Positions 27,652 to 34,458 of a stretch of 34,458 nucleotides of DNA are shown one piece after another; position 1 is the stretch's first letter; each line of letters begins with the position of its first letter. The stretch is taken from positions 1-34,458 of the forward strand of contig NZ_CBTK010000281.1 of the NCBI RefSeq assembly GCF_000531125.1, written 5' to 3'. Source of the DNA: Candidatus Contendobacter odensis Run_B_J11 (GTDB taxonomy: Bacteria; Pseudomonadota; Gammaproteobacteria; Competibacterales; Competibacteraceae). The notes beneath the pieces are model-generated. The model did no database searches. It was not told where the DNA came from and saw nothing but the letters and a program-made list of their open reading frames with translations. Made by a program: the position numbers and the translations under genes.

Positions 27652-28842
27652 CTAACTCCCTGCCATCGCCATGCCCCGCGCCGTCACAATCCCCTGCCGC
27701 GCCGCCCACAAATTCACGTCTTCGCGGCGAATGGCGGCGGCCATCATGCCGGGGAACTGATCGGGGGTGCAGGCGAAGGACGGCACGCCCAATACCGCCA
27801 GTTTGGCCGCCAGTTGATGATCATAAGACGGTGCGCCTTCATCGCTGAGCGCCAGCAGGGTGATGAACTGCACCCCGGATTGCACCAGTTCATTAGCGCG
27901 TTGCAACAGGTTTTTCTCCACGCCGCCTTCGTACAGATCGGAAATCAGGATCACAATAGTGTTGCGCGGCGCTCGCACCAACGCCTGGCAATAGCCGGCG
28001 GCGCGGTTAATGTCGGTGCCGCCGCCCAGTTGGACGCCAAACAGCACATCCACCGGATCGCTGAGCTGTTCGGTCAAATCCACCACCGCGGTATCGAACA
28101 CCACCAGATGCGTTTTCACCGCCGGCAACGACGCCATCACCGCGCCGAAGATGCTGGAATACACCACTGAAGCCGCCATTGATCCGCTCTGGTCAATGCA
28201 CAGAATCACCTCGCGCTGGGTGCGCCGCGCTTTGCGGCCATAACCGACCAGGCTTTCCGGGATGATGCTTTGGTAGTCCTCCTGCCAGTGGCGCAGATTG
28301 GCGCGGATGGTGCGGTTCCAGTCAATTTCGGCATGACGCGGGCGACGGTTGCGTTCAGCCCGGTTCAATGCGCCAGTGACCGCGCTGCGCATCGGCTCTT
28401 CCAGCTTTTTCATCAGCGCATCAACCACTTTGCGCACCACCAGCCGGGCGGTGTCCTTGGTCTTGGCCGGAATGATCCCGCGCAACGCCATCAGCGTGGC
28501 GACCAGATGCACGTCGGGTTGCACCGCTTCCAGCAGTTCCGGCTGGAACAACATGCTTTTCAAATCGAGCCGTTCCAGGGCGTCCTTCTGCATCACCTGC
28601 ACCACCGAACTGGGGAAATACTGGCGGATGTCGCCCAGCCAGCGCGCCACTCGCGGCGACGAAGAACCGCTGCCGCCGCGCAGGCCATTCGGCCCGTCCG
28701 GCTCGTACAAGGCCGCTAACGCCGCGTCAATTCGCAGATCGCCAGCGCCCAGCCCGCCGCAACCGGCACATGCCTCTTGGGCCGCCTCGCCCAATACCAG
28801 CCGCCAGCGGCGCAAGCGTTCCTGATCAGAAGATGTGGTCAT
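27652..28842 (-). CDS. VWA domain (CoxE-like) protein
   Basis: The 396 residues carry a C-terminal von Willebrand A domain (about 208-380) with a complete metal-ion-dependent adhesion site: DQSGS (Asp217, Ser219, Ser221), Thr276 in GGGTDI and Asp302 in ISDLYEGG. The N-terminal half is helical, with a CAGCGG pair of Cys near residue 25-28. Such VWA proteins act with MoxR-type ATPases as metal-dependent adaptors that mature or remodel partner proteins. The ATG at 28842 overlaps the DUF5682 stop by ATGA. It is the last gene of the three-gene run. Confidence 0.92.
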   Translation of the reverse strand: MTTSSDQERLRRWRLVLGEAAQEACAGCGGLGAGDLRIDAALAALYEPDGPNGLRGGSGSSSPRVARWLGDIRQYFPSSVVQVMQKDALERLDLKSMLFQPELLEAVQPDVHLVATLMALRGIIPAKTKDTARLVVRKVVDALMKKLEEPMRSAVTGALNRAERNRRPRHAEIDWNRTIRANLRHWQEDYQSIIPESLVGYGRKARRTQREVILCIDQSGSMAASVVYSSIFGAVMASLPAVKTHLVVFDTAVVDLTEQLSDPVDVLFGVQLGGGTDINRAAGYCQALVRAPRNTIVILISDLYEGGVEKNLLQRANELVQSGVQFITLLALSDEGAPSYDHQLAAKLAVLGVPSFACTPDQFPGMMAAAIRREDVNLWAARQGIVTARGMAMAGS

Positions 28843-31130
28843 CGGCTGAGTCCCAATAGCAGGCGTAATAACGGAATCGGTTGTTCGGCACGGGCCGCAT
28901 CCCAATCGGCGTCAATCTGACGCGACACGGTTTGCATCGGGCGCTGGGCGCGTTCGCCCATTTGCCGCCGTTCGTGAGCATTGAAAGTGGCGAAAGTGCG
29001 GCGCAACAGCGGCACCACCCGCAGGAAATGTTCTTCGACCAGGCCGGCCAGCCACTCATCCACCATCGTCCACAGCGGATCGTCATGCAGCAGCACCATC
29101 CCGCTGCGATTGAGAAAGCCTTCCAGCCACGCTGCCGCCGGGCCGGGATCGTTGCCGACCGATAGCGCCTGACTCATGCGAATTGCAGTCTGATCCGCGT
29201 TCTCGACCTGATCATCAAACAACAGCCGCGCCGCCAGCCCGCAAATCAGGCCGTGACTGCTGCCCAGATGCGCCACCCGTTGCAGCGCCTCATGCCACTC
29301 GCCGCTCAATTCCTCGTGAGCCAGCAGCCGCACTGCTTTATGGGTCGCGGCGATGTGTTCACGCATGGCTTGCGCGGCGTCATCGTCGAGCGAACTGCAC
29401 GCGCCGGACAAGCCAATCGCCGCCCGTGGAATCAGCCCTTCCAGCACCGCGTTGACCATCGCCACATCGGTATTGCGCACGTTGCCGTAGCGGACAATGT
29501 GCGTCAGCGGTGGAATCGCCGCCAGCAGTTGCGCCACGTCGCTGGCGACTGCCGCCAGATTTTCCAGCGCCTGAGTTACTGGGCCAATCGCGGCTTGCAA
29601 ATCCGCCAGCAAGGTCTGATTGACCAGTTCCGACAGTTCGGGCAGGGATTGCGCGGCTTGCGCCCGATCCACCGCCTTGGCGGTCGCCGCCCCCTCCACC
29701 GTGTTGCCCCAGCGGCTGGCGGTGATGACGGCGAGGACCAGTTCCGGCTGCCATTGCAAAGTCCACAGCTCGTGAAACGTGCCTTTGGCGCTCTTGCCGG
29801 TTTTGTTCAGATCGCCCCAACCGATGTCCAGCAGGCTCAGACGATGCAGCAAATGGCTACGCGCCAAGTCGTTGGCCTGGCGCAGATCAAGATCGAGGGC
29901 TTTCCGGGTCGCTTCGGGTTTCAACTTGAGCGATTTCTGCTGTTGCTCAAGGTCGCGTTGCAACGGCACGGCGGGCGCTTGTTCGGGAATGCCGCCCAGC
30001 CGGTCGCCGACGACCAATTGCCGATGAATCAACTGCATCGGCGCGTCATCGCCCATGCATACCACGGTGCGCAACGCTTCGCACAATTCATCCAGCCCCG
30101 GTTGATGATGACCGCGCAACGCCGCTAGGGCATCGGCCAGCCGCACCGCTTCAATGATGTGCGCTGAGGAGCAATCCAAATCTTCAGCGCGGAACAGTCG
30201 CGCCGCCCGCGCCAGCCAGCCTACCGCTCGTTGTCGCGTTCCGCCGCTGCGCCACAGATGTTCGTACCACGCCGGAGCCGCAATACCCGCGCCGTAACCG
30301 CTGGCGTTGCTCAGATTGTGGTACGACCACGGTGCCCAAGTCGCGGCGACTTTGGTTTTGGGCAACGCCTTGAGCAGGTCGTTATCGGCCTTGGCGGACG
30401 GCAGCTTTTCCAGCGCCGGGACATGCCACGCACCGCACACCACCGCGATCCGCTCGAAACCGTCTTTCTGCGCCTGCCGCATGGTTTTACGCATGTGCGC
30501 TTCGCGCAAAATTTCGCGCTGCTGTTCGTAGTCGCTGCGGCGGCGGGCGGGAGCTTCGCTGCGAACGGTGGTCATCGCTTCGGCAATCGCCGCAAACAGT
30601 TCCAGACTGTCGTTGCGCTCTTCCACCAGATGATTCCACCACGATTCGCCGTCATCGTAGCCTGCCGCCTGTCCCAGCCAGTGCAGCGGATCGGCATAAA
30701 GATCAGCCCCCTCAGTGCAGACATTGGCATCGGCGGATGTAGAACGGGCTTCCAGCCCGTTAGGAAACGGGCAGGATGCCCGTTCTACGTCGTGCGCCTT
30801 GTCCAGCGCGAACTGGCAGCTCATCGGCAAATCCATGAACCGGGTCGGCGTATTCCGCGCCAAGGCATAGCCCAACGCCTGCCATTCCGGCGAAAACTCG
30901 GCAAAGGGATAAAACGCGGCTTGTTGCGAATCGTCCGGGTTGTAGATCAGCAGCGCGACCGGCAGCGTCAGCCCGGCGTCAAGAACGAAGGGCAACATCA
31001 CCTCGCCCTCCGGCGGCCCCTCAACCAGCAGACAATCCGGCTGGAGCGCATCAAGCGCCTGCACCAGACTCCGGGCGCAACCCGGCCCGTGGTGGCGGAT
31101 GCCAAACAGATGGAAACAGGAATCAGCCAT
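28839..31130 (-). CDS. DUF5682 family protein, with in-frame repeat insertion
   Basis: This 763-residue protein belongs to the DUF5682 family found beside MoxR ATPases and VWA proteins. The N-terminal part (about 1-250) has HLFGIRHHGPG (His13, His14), PDCLLVEGPPEG (Glu37) and ERIAVVCGAWHVPAL (His236). These three sites match the layout of the TraB/TIKI/ChaN superfamily, so a metal-dependent hydrolase or haem/metal-binding role is possible but unproven. The rest is helical with repeat-like character. Residues about 115-131 come from a palindromic repeat (30739-30788) that keeps the frame open; they fall in a loop before ADPLHWLGQAAGYDD. ATG 31130 is chosen to match the family start and lies 17 bases after the ATPase stop. 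Confidence 0.85.
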   Translation of the reverse strand: MADSCFHLFGIRHHGPGCARSLVQALDALQPDCLLVEGPPEGEVMLPFVLDAGLTLPVALLIYNPDDSQQAAFYPFAEFSPEWQALGYALARNTPTRFMDLPMSCQFALDKAHDVERASCPFPNGLEARSTSADANVCTEGADLYADPLHWLGQAAGYDDGESWWNHLVEERNDSLELFAAIAEAMTTVRSEAPARRRSDYEQQREILREAHMRKTMRQAQKDGFERIAVVCGAWHVPALEKLPSAKADNDLLKALPKTKVAATWAPWSYHNLSNASGYGAGIAAPAWYEHLWRSGGTRQRAVGWLARAARLFRAEDLDCSSAHIIEAVRLADALAALRGHHQPGLDELCEALRTVVCMGDDAPMQLIHRQLVVGDRLGGIPEQAPAVPLQRDLEQQQKSLKLKPEATRKALDLDLRQANDLARSHLLHRLSLLDIGWGDLNKTGKSAKGTFHELWTLQWQPELVLAVITASRWGNTVEGAATAKAVDRAQAAQSLPELSELVNQTLLADLQAAIGPVTQALENLAAVASDVAQLLAAIPPLTHIVRYGNVRNTDVAMVNAVLEGLIPRAAIGLSGACSSLDDDAAQAMREHIAATHKAVRLLAHEELSGEWHEALQRVAHLGSSHGLICGLAARLLFDDQVENADQTAIRMSQALSVGNDPGPAAAWLEGFLNRSGMVLLHDDPLWTMVDEWLAGLVEEHFLRVVPLLRRTFATFNAHERRQMGERAQRPMQTVSRQIDADWDAARAEQPIPLLRLLLGLSR
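30739..30788. repeat. Palindromic repeat inside the DUF5682 gene
   Basis: GTAGAACGGGC (30739-30749) and GCCCGTTCTAC (30778-30788) are perfect inverted ends, with an inner CGGGCTTCCAGCCCG palindrome. It is homologous to the intergenic copy at 23566-23618. It lies inside a coding region and adds about 17 codons without a stop. Confidence 0.85.
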
Positions 31131-31147
31131 GAATGCGGCGACCCGGC

Positions 31148-32230
31148 TTACTCGTCCAGCTCGCGGCAGGCGCGGTACAAATCCTTCCACTCGCTGCGCT
31201 CTTTCATCACCGTTTCCTGATATTCGCGCCAGATCACTTCGTCCTGCACCGGGTCTTTGACAATCGCGCCGACCAGACTGGAAGCGATGTCGCCCGCCCG
31301 CAGCACCCCATCGCCAAAGTGCGCGGCCAGCGCCACGCCACTGTTGATCACCGAGATCGCTTCGGCGGTGGACAGGGTGCCGCTGGACGGCTTGAGCTTG
31401 GTTTTACCGTCCTCGGTCTGACCGTTGCGCAACTCGCGGAAAATCTGCACCACCCGCCGCACTTCCTTCAATGCCGGCGGCTCGGACGGCAATTCCAGCG
31501 CACGGCCCATTTCAGCAACGCGCTTGGAAACAATGGAGACTTCCTCGGCCTCGCTCGACGGCACCGGCAGAATCACCGTGTTAAAGCGGCGTTTCAGGGC
31601 GCTGGACAGTTCGTTAATGCCCTTGTCGCGGTTGTTAGCGGTGGCGATCACGTTGAAGCCGCGCACTGCCTGCGCTTCCAAACCCAACTCCGGGATCGGC
31701 AGCGATTTTTCGGACAGAATAGTGATCAGCGTGTCCTGCACATCGGCGGGAATCCGGGTCAGTTCCTCAACCCGCGCCGTCTTGCCCTGCTCCATCGCCC
31801 GCATCAGCGGACTGGACACCAGCGCATTGCGCGACGGCCCTTTGGACAGTAATTCGGCGTAATTCCAGCCATAGCGCAACTGCTCTTCGCTGGTGCCCGC
31901 CGTACCCTGAATCAGCATGGTGGAATCACCGCTGATCGCCGCTGCCAGATGCTCGGACACCCACGATTTGGCGGTGCCGGGCACGCCGAACAGCAGCAAG
32001 GCACGGTCAGTGGTCAGCGTTGCAATCGCGATTTCAATAATCCGCCGGCTGCCGATGTATTTGGGACTGACCTCGAAGCCGTTCTCCAGCTTGCCGCCCA
32101 GCAAATAGGTCGCGACCGCCCACGGCGACATCGCCCAATTGGTGGGCCGCTGGCGGGTATCGGTTTTCTGGAGCGCATCCAGTTCTTCGGTGAATTGCTG
32201 CTCGGCGTGTTGGCGCAGAATAGGGATCAT
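31148..32230 (-). CDS. MoxR-type AAA+ ATPase
   Basis: The 360 residues hold an AAA+ module of the MoxR group. Walker A is GVPGTAKSW (about 82-90), Walker B/sensor region ARVEELTRIPADVQDTLITILSEK, sensor 1 FNVIATANNRDKG and arginine finger LKRRFNTV. The usual MoxR GxxGxGKT is here GVPGTAKS, a variant found in ATPases next to DUF5682 genes. It is cytoplasmic and probably hexameric. It leads the operon with DUF5682 (17 bases downstream) and VWA, and should supply ATP-driven remodelling to the VWA/DUF5682 pair. Confidence 0.92.
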   Translation of the reverse strand: MIPILRQHAEQQFTEELDALQKTDTRQRPTNWAMSPWAVATYLLGGKLENGFEVSPKYIGSRRIIEIAIATLTTDRALLLFGVPGTAKSWVSEHLAAAISGDSTMLIQGTAGTSEEQLRYGWNYAELLSKGPSRNALVSSPLMRAMEQGKTARVEELTRIPADVQDTLITILSEKSLPIPELGLEAQAVRGFNVIATANNRDKGINELSSALKRRFNTVILPVPSSEAEEVSIVSKRVAEMGRALELPSEPPALKEVRRVVQIFRELRNGQTEDGKTKLKPSSGTLSTAEAISVINSGVALAAHFGDGVLRAGDIASSLVGAIVKDPVQDEVIWREYQETVMKERSEWKDLYRACRELDE

Positions 32231-32261
32231 GAGGAGTTTCCACTAGGCGAGAGGTTGAATC

Positions 32262-32389
32262 AGGACTTTCGTTTTACGTCATTCCTGCGGCGAAGATCAG
32301 ATTTTAATTAAGCTACTACATTGAAGAACGGGGTTCGACCGTTCGACAGGCTCACCCCAAACGGTTCTTGAACCCGAAGTGAAAGTCCT
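32262..32389. repeat. MITE-like repeat, copy 3, variant interior
   Basis: The left end AGGACTTTCGTTTT...CGTCATTCC and right end AAGTGAAAGTCCT match the ends of copies 1 and 2. The interior differs and contains an ACCGTT/AACGGT inverted pair around GACAGGCTCACC. It lies just upstream of the MoxR operon. Confidence 0.65.
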
Positions 32390-32395
32390 GCGATG

Positions 32396-32440
32396 TTTCA
32401 AAATGAAATGCGCTGAAAAAAAGCCGTTTCAAAATTGAAA
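32396..32440. promoter_or_regulatory. Twin palindromes, likely enhancer-binding sites
   Basis: TTTCAAAATGAAA (32396-32408) and TTTCAAAATTGAAA (32427-32440) are near-identical palindromes with centres about 31.5 bases apart, three helical turns. They lie about 130-170 bases upstream of the sigma-54 promoter, as expected for sites of a sigma-54 activator. Confidence 0.55.
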
Positions 32441-32567
32441 TCCTGCCGCGCTGCATTCCTTTCGCCATCCCTTTCCGTTTCTATTTCCGTCACCTTATTT
32501 TTCTATTTATTCAACATGTTATTAACAAAGTTATCTTCAATGGGGAGATACTGCTGGCTTGAAAAAC

Positions 32568-32583
32568 TGGCGTGCTTTTTGCA
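32568..32583 (+). promoter_or_regulatory. Sigma-54 promoter (-24/-12)
   Basis: TGGCGTGCTTTTTGCA matches the -24/-12 consensus TGGCAC-N5-TTGCA with GG and GC at the exact distance; the only deviation in the -24 box is G for A. The start site should be near 32594, about 128 bases before the HD-GYP regulator gene, the first gene downstream. The stretch 32441-32567 is AT-rich without a gene. Confidence 0.65.
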
Positions 32584-32721
32584 TCGTTGCTGACACCAGC
32601 GGGAAATCTCTCCAGTTCATAAATAGTGATGGCTAAAAAGCGGGAAACGACGATACTCATCCGTTCGCCCTGAGCCGGTCGGTACCGAAAACATTGCGTC
32701 GATCATCGAGGAATCCGTCTC

Positions 32722-33834
32722 ATGGATATCACCACCACCGCCCTCAACACTCTCTCGGCCACCCTCCTGGTGGTGGACGACGTACCCGGCAATTTGACCG
32801 TGCTGGGTGAGCTGCTGCACGACGCCGGCTATCAGGTGAAGGCCGCCAATTCCGGCCGCGCGGCCTTGCGCTACGCCGCCCAACCGCCCCACCCCGATCT
32901 TATCCTGCTCGACGTGATGATGCCGGAGATGGACGGCTACCAGGTGCTTGCCCGCCTGCGCGCCGACCTCGCCACCGACTCTATCCCGGTCATCTTCCTC
33001 ACCGCCCTGAACGACACCCAAGACGAAGAACGGGGCCTGGAGCTGGGCGCGGCTGACTACATCACCAAGCCGTTCCATCCCGCTCTGGTTCTGGCCCGGG
33101 TGCGCACCCAGCTCGAAGCCAAGCGGGCGCAGGACTGGCTCACCGGTCAAAACGCTTATTTGGAAGCCGAAGTAGCCCGGCGCATGGCGGAGAACGATCT
33201 GATCCAGCGGGTCAGCATCCGGGCGCTGGCGCACCTCGCGGAAACCCGCGACCCGGAAACCGGCAACCACATCCTGCGCACCCAGAACTACGTCCACACT
33301 CTGGCGACAAGGCTTAAAGACCACCCCCGCTTCGCCGCCTTCCTGACCGAGCGCAACATCGAACTGCTGACCCGCTCCGCGCCCCTGCACGACATTGGCA
33401 AAGTGGGCATCCCGGACCACATCCTGCTCAAGCCCGGCAAGCTCACCCCCGAAGAGTGGGAGGTCATGAAAACCCACGCCAAAATCGGCGCCGACGCGAT
33501 CAAGCAAGCCGAAGTCGACGTCGCGGAGCCGGTCCCCTTCCTGATCCTCGCCCAGGAGATCGCCCACTGGCATCAGGAAAAATGGGATGGCAGCGGCTAT
33601 CCCGACGGCCTGGCCGGGGATGCCATTCCGATTTCCGCCCGGCTCATGGCGTTGGCCGACGTTTTCGACGCCCTCATCTCGGTCCGGGTCTACAAACCGG
33701 CGCTGCCCTTCGATCAGGTGCGTGACATCATTGCCGCCGGTCGCGGCAGCCATTTCGATCCCGATGTCACGGACACGTTTCTTGCCGGCTTCGACGAATT
33801 CGTCGCCATCGCCCAGTGCTATCACGATGGTTAG
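32722..33834 (+). CDS. HD-GYP response regulator (c-di-GMP phosphodiesterase)
   Basis: The 370 residues begin with a receiver domain (about 13-130) with acidic pair VVDD, phospho-acceptor Asp64 in LILLDVMMPEMDG, Thr in FLTA and Lys in ITKPF. An HD-GYP domain (about 165-365) follows, with HDIGKVGIPD (His223, Asp224) and HQEKWDGSGYPDGLAG, so the metal ligands and GYP signature are intact. It should degrade cyclic di-GMP when phosphorylated. No histidine kinase is next to it on the window. A sigma-54 promoter is the likely driver, and the next gene starts 52 bases after its stop. Confidence 0.95.
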   Translation: MDITTTALNTLSATLLVVDDVPGNLTVLGELLHDAGYQVKAANSGRAALRYAAQPPHPDLILLDVMMPEMDGYQVLARLRADLATDSIPVIFLTALNDTQDEERGLELGAADYITKPFHPALVLARVRTQLEAKRAQDWLTGQNAYLEAEVARRMAENDLIQRVSIRALAHLAETRDPETGNHILRTQNYVHTLATRLKDHPRFAAFLTERNIELLTRSAPLHDIGKVGIPDHILLKPGKLTPEEWEVMKTHAKIGADAIKQAEVDVAEPVPFLILAQEIAHWHQEKWDGSGYPDGLAGDAIPISARLMALADVFDALISVRVYKPALPFDQVRDIIAAGRGSHFDPDVTDTFLAGFDEFVAIAQCYHDG

Positions 33835-33886
33835 CGGCTGGCGACCCGCGCTTCAACGAAAGAGTAGCCCCTGAGGAGAACCCATC

Positions 33887-34408
33887 ATGACTCATCCGCG
33901 ATCCTTCCTCATCGCGGTTGCGGCAACCGCCTTGGTCGTTCTGGCCGTGCTCGCCGTCTTTTGGCTGCGGAAGCCGCCACCCCCGCCGCCCGAGCTGCTC
34001 GTCGTGGCGGTTGCCAACACTCAGTTCGGTGTGCCGATCCTGGTTGCCGTGAAGCAGGGTTTTTTCGCGGCCGAGGGACTGCAAGTCACCCTCCAGCGCC
34101 ACCCCTTCGGCAAGCCGGCCCTGGAGGCACTGCTCCGGGGCGAGGCGGAGGTGGCGACGGTCGCCGAGACCCCCATCATATTTGCCAGTTTCGGGAAGAC
34201 GCCGTTCAGCGTCATCGCTCACTACATGACCAGCGGCGAACACAGCCTCGTGGCCCGCGCCGACCGGGGCATCCGCCAGGTGACGGATTTGCGGGGGCGG
34301 CGGGTCGGCGTCAGCGTCGGCACCTCCGCCCACTATTTTCTGCACGTCATGCTCAGCGACCAGGGCCTGACGGAGGCCGACGTCGAACGGGTGTCTGTGC
34401 CGGCGCCG
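33887..34408 (+). CDS. Periplasmic-binding (NMT1/SsuA-like) protein, cut by contig end
   Basis: The start has a signal anchor (FLIAVAATALVVLAVLAVFWL, about 7-27), then a Pro-rich spacer. A substrate-binding fold of the NMT1/THI5/SsuA kind follows: GVPILVAVKQGFFAAEGLQV, GKPALEALLRGEAEVATVAETPIIF and DLRGRRVGVSVGTSAHYFLHVML. It may be an ABC-transporter binding protein or the sensor of a histidine kinase that starts with such a domain; the second would suit the response regulator before it. GAGGAG lies shortly before the ATG. Real sequence ends around 34408, after VERVSVPAPE. What follows is artefact, and the end IEIGRAHV is translated adapter. Confidence 0.8.
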
Positions 34409-34458
34409 GAGCATGACGTGCAGAAAATAGAGATCGGAAGAGCACACGTCTGAACTCC
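34409..34458. other. Fold-back artefact and Illumina adapter
   Basis: Bases 34409-34430 are the exact reverse complement of 34333-34354. From 34431 on, the sequence is AGATCGGAAGAGCACACGTC and continues as the TruSeq adapter to the window end. This is a chimeric read end retained in the assembly, not genomic DNA. Confidence 0.97.

Noticed and set aside
33767-34447. Minus-strand ORF starting MCSSDL
   Set aside because: Its start is the reverse complement of the sequencing adapter, and the rest mirrors the HD-GYP and binding-protein genes.

Overview
The window looks like a contig end from a GC-rich gammaproteobacterium. The gene order rplU-rpmA-obgE-proB, a Crp-type regulator, Nfi and AsnS all fit. 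A phasin-like protein, a possible PEP-CTERM remnant and a sigma-54 promoter suggest a floc-forming, polymer-storing organism of the Competibacter type. That placement is inference from gene content only. The last 28 bases are Illumina TruSeq adapter, preceded by a fold-back artefact, so the final gene is cut by the assembly and not by biology.

Layout. 1-1883: a methyltransferase gene on the minus strand, cut at its 3' end by a small inverted-repeat element; a coupled small hypothetical gene; a perfect TGTGA-N6-TCACA operator; and a Crp/Fnr regulator gene followed by a MITE-like repeat. 2300-7301: a tightly overlapping operon of RND membrane fusion protein, RND pump and DUF4239 membrane protein. 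7431-12328: single plus-strand genes for a divergent CDF transporter, a CREST/ceramidase-like membrane hydrolase, arginine deiminase (arcA without the rest of the pathway) and a DUF2252 protein. 12357-13746: a graveyard of mobile DNA, with a broken IS1-like element whose middle is replaced by a 143-bp inverted-repeat element, next to another MITE copy. 13816-16775: rplU, rpmA, obgE and proB with a clear promoter and terminator. 16844-17023: a possible PEP-CTERM remnant. 17029-23232 (minus strand): phasin-like/HhH protein, asnS, then a signalling cassette of Ser/Thr kinase, two FHA proteins and a tail-anchored PP2C phosphatase. 23693-27613: small lipoprotein, nfi, ackA with a possible leader ORF, an ABC-ATPase remnant and a DUF1963 protein. 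27652-32230 (minus strand): MoxR-type AAA ATPase, DUF5682 protein and VWA protein as one overlapping operon. 32396-34408: two palindromes and a sigma-54 promoter, an HD-GYP response regulator and a truncated periplasmic-binding-type protein.

How the genes fit together. The kinase, FHA and PP2C genes form a complete write-read-erase set for Ser/Thr phosphorylation. The AAA, DUF5682 and VWA genes look like a chaperone-type ATPase with its metal-dependent adaptor and a putative TraB/TIKI/ChaN-like domain. The DUF5682 gene has absorbed a palindromic repeat in frame; another copy lies in the intergenic region near 23.6 kb. The most unusual signals are the dispersed small repeats (at least four families) and what they did to nearby genes, the sigma-54 control region, and the DUF5682 operon.
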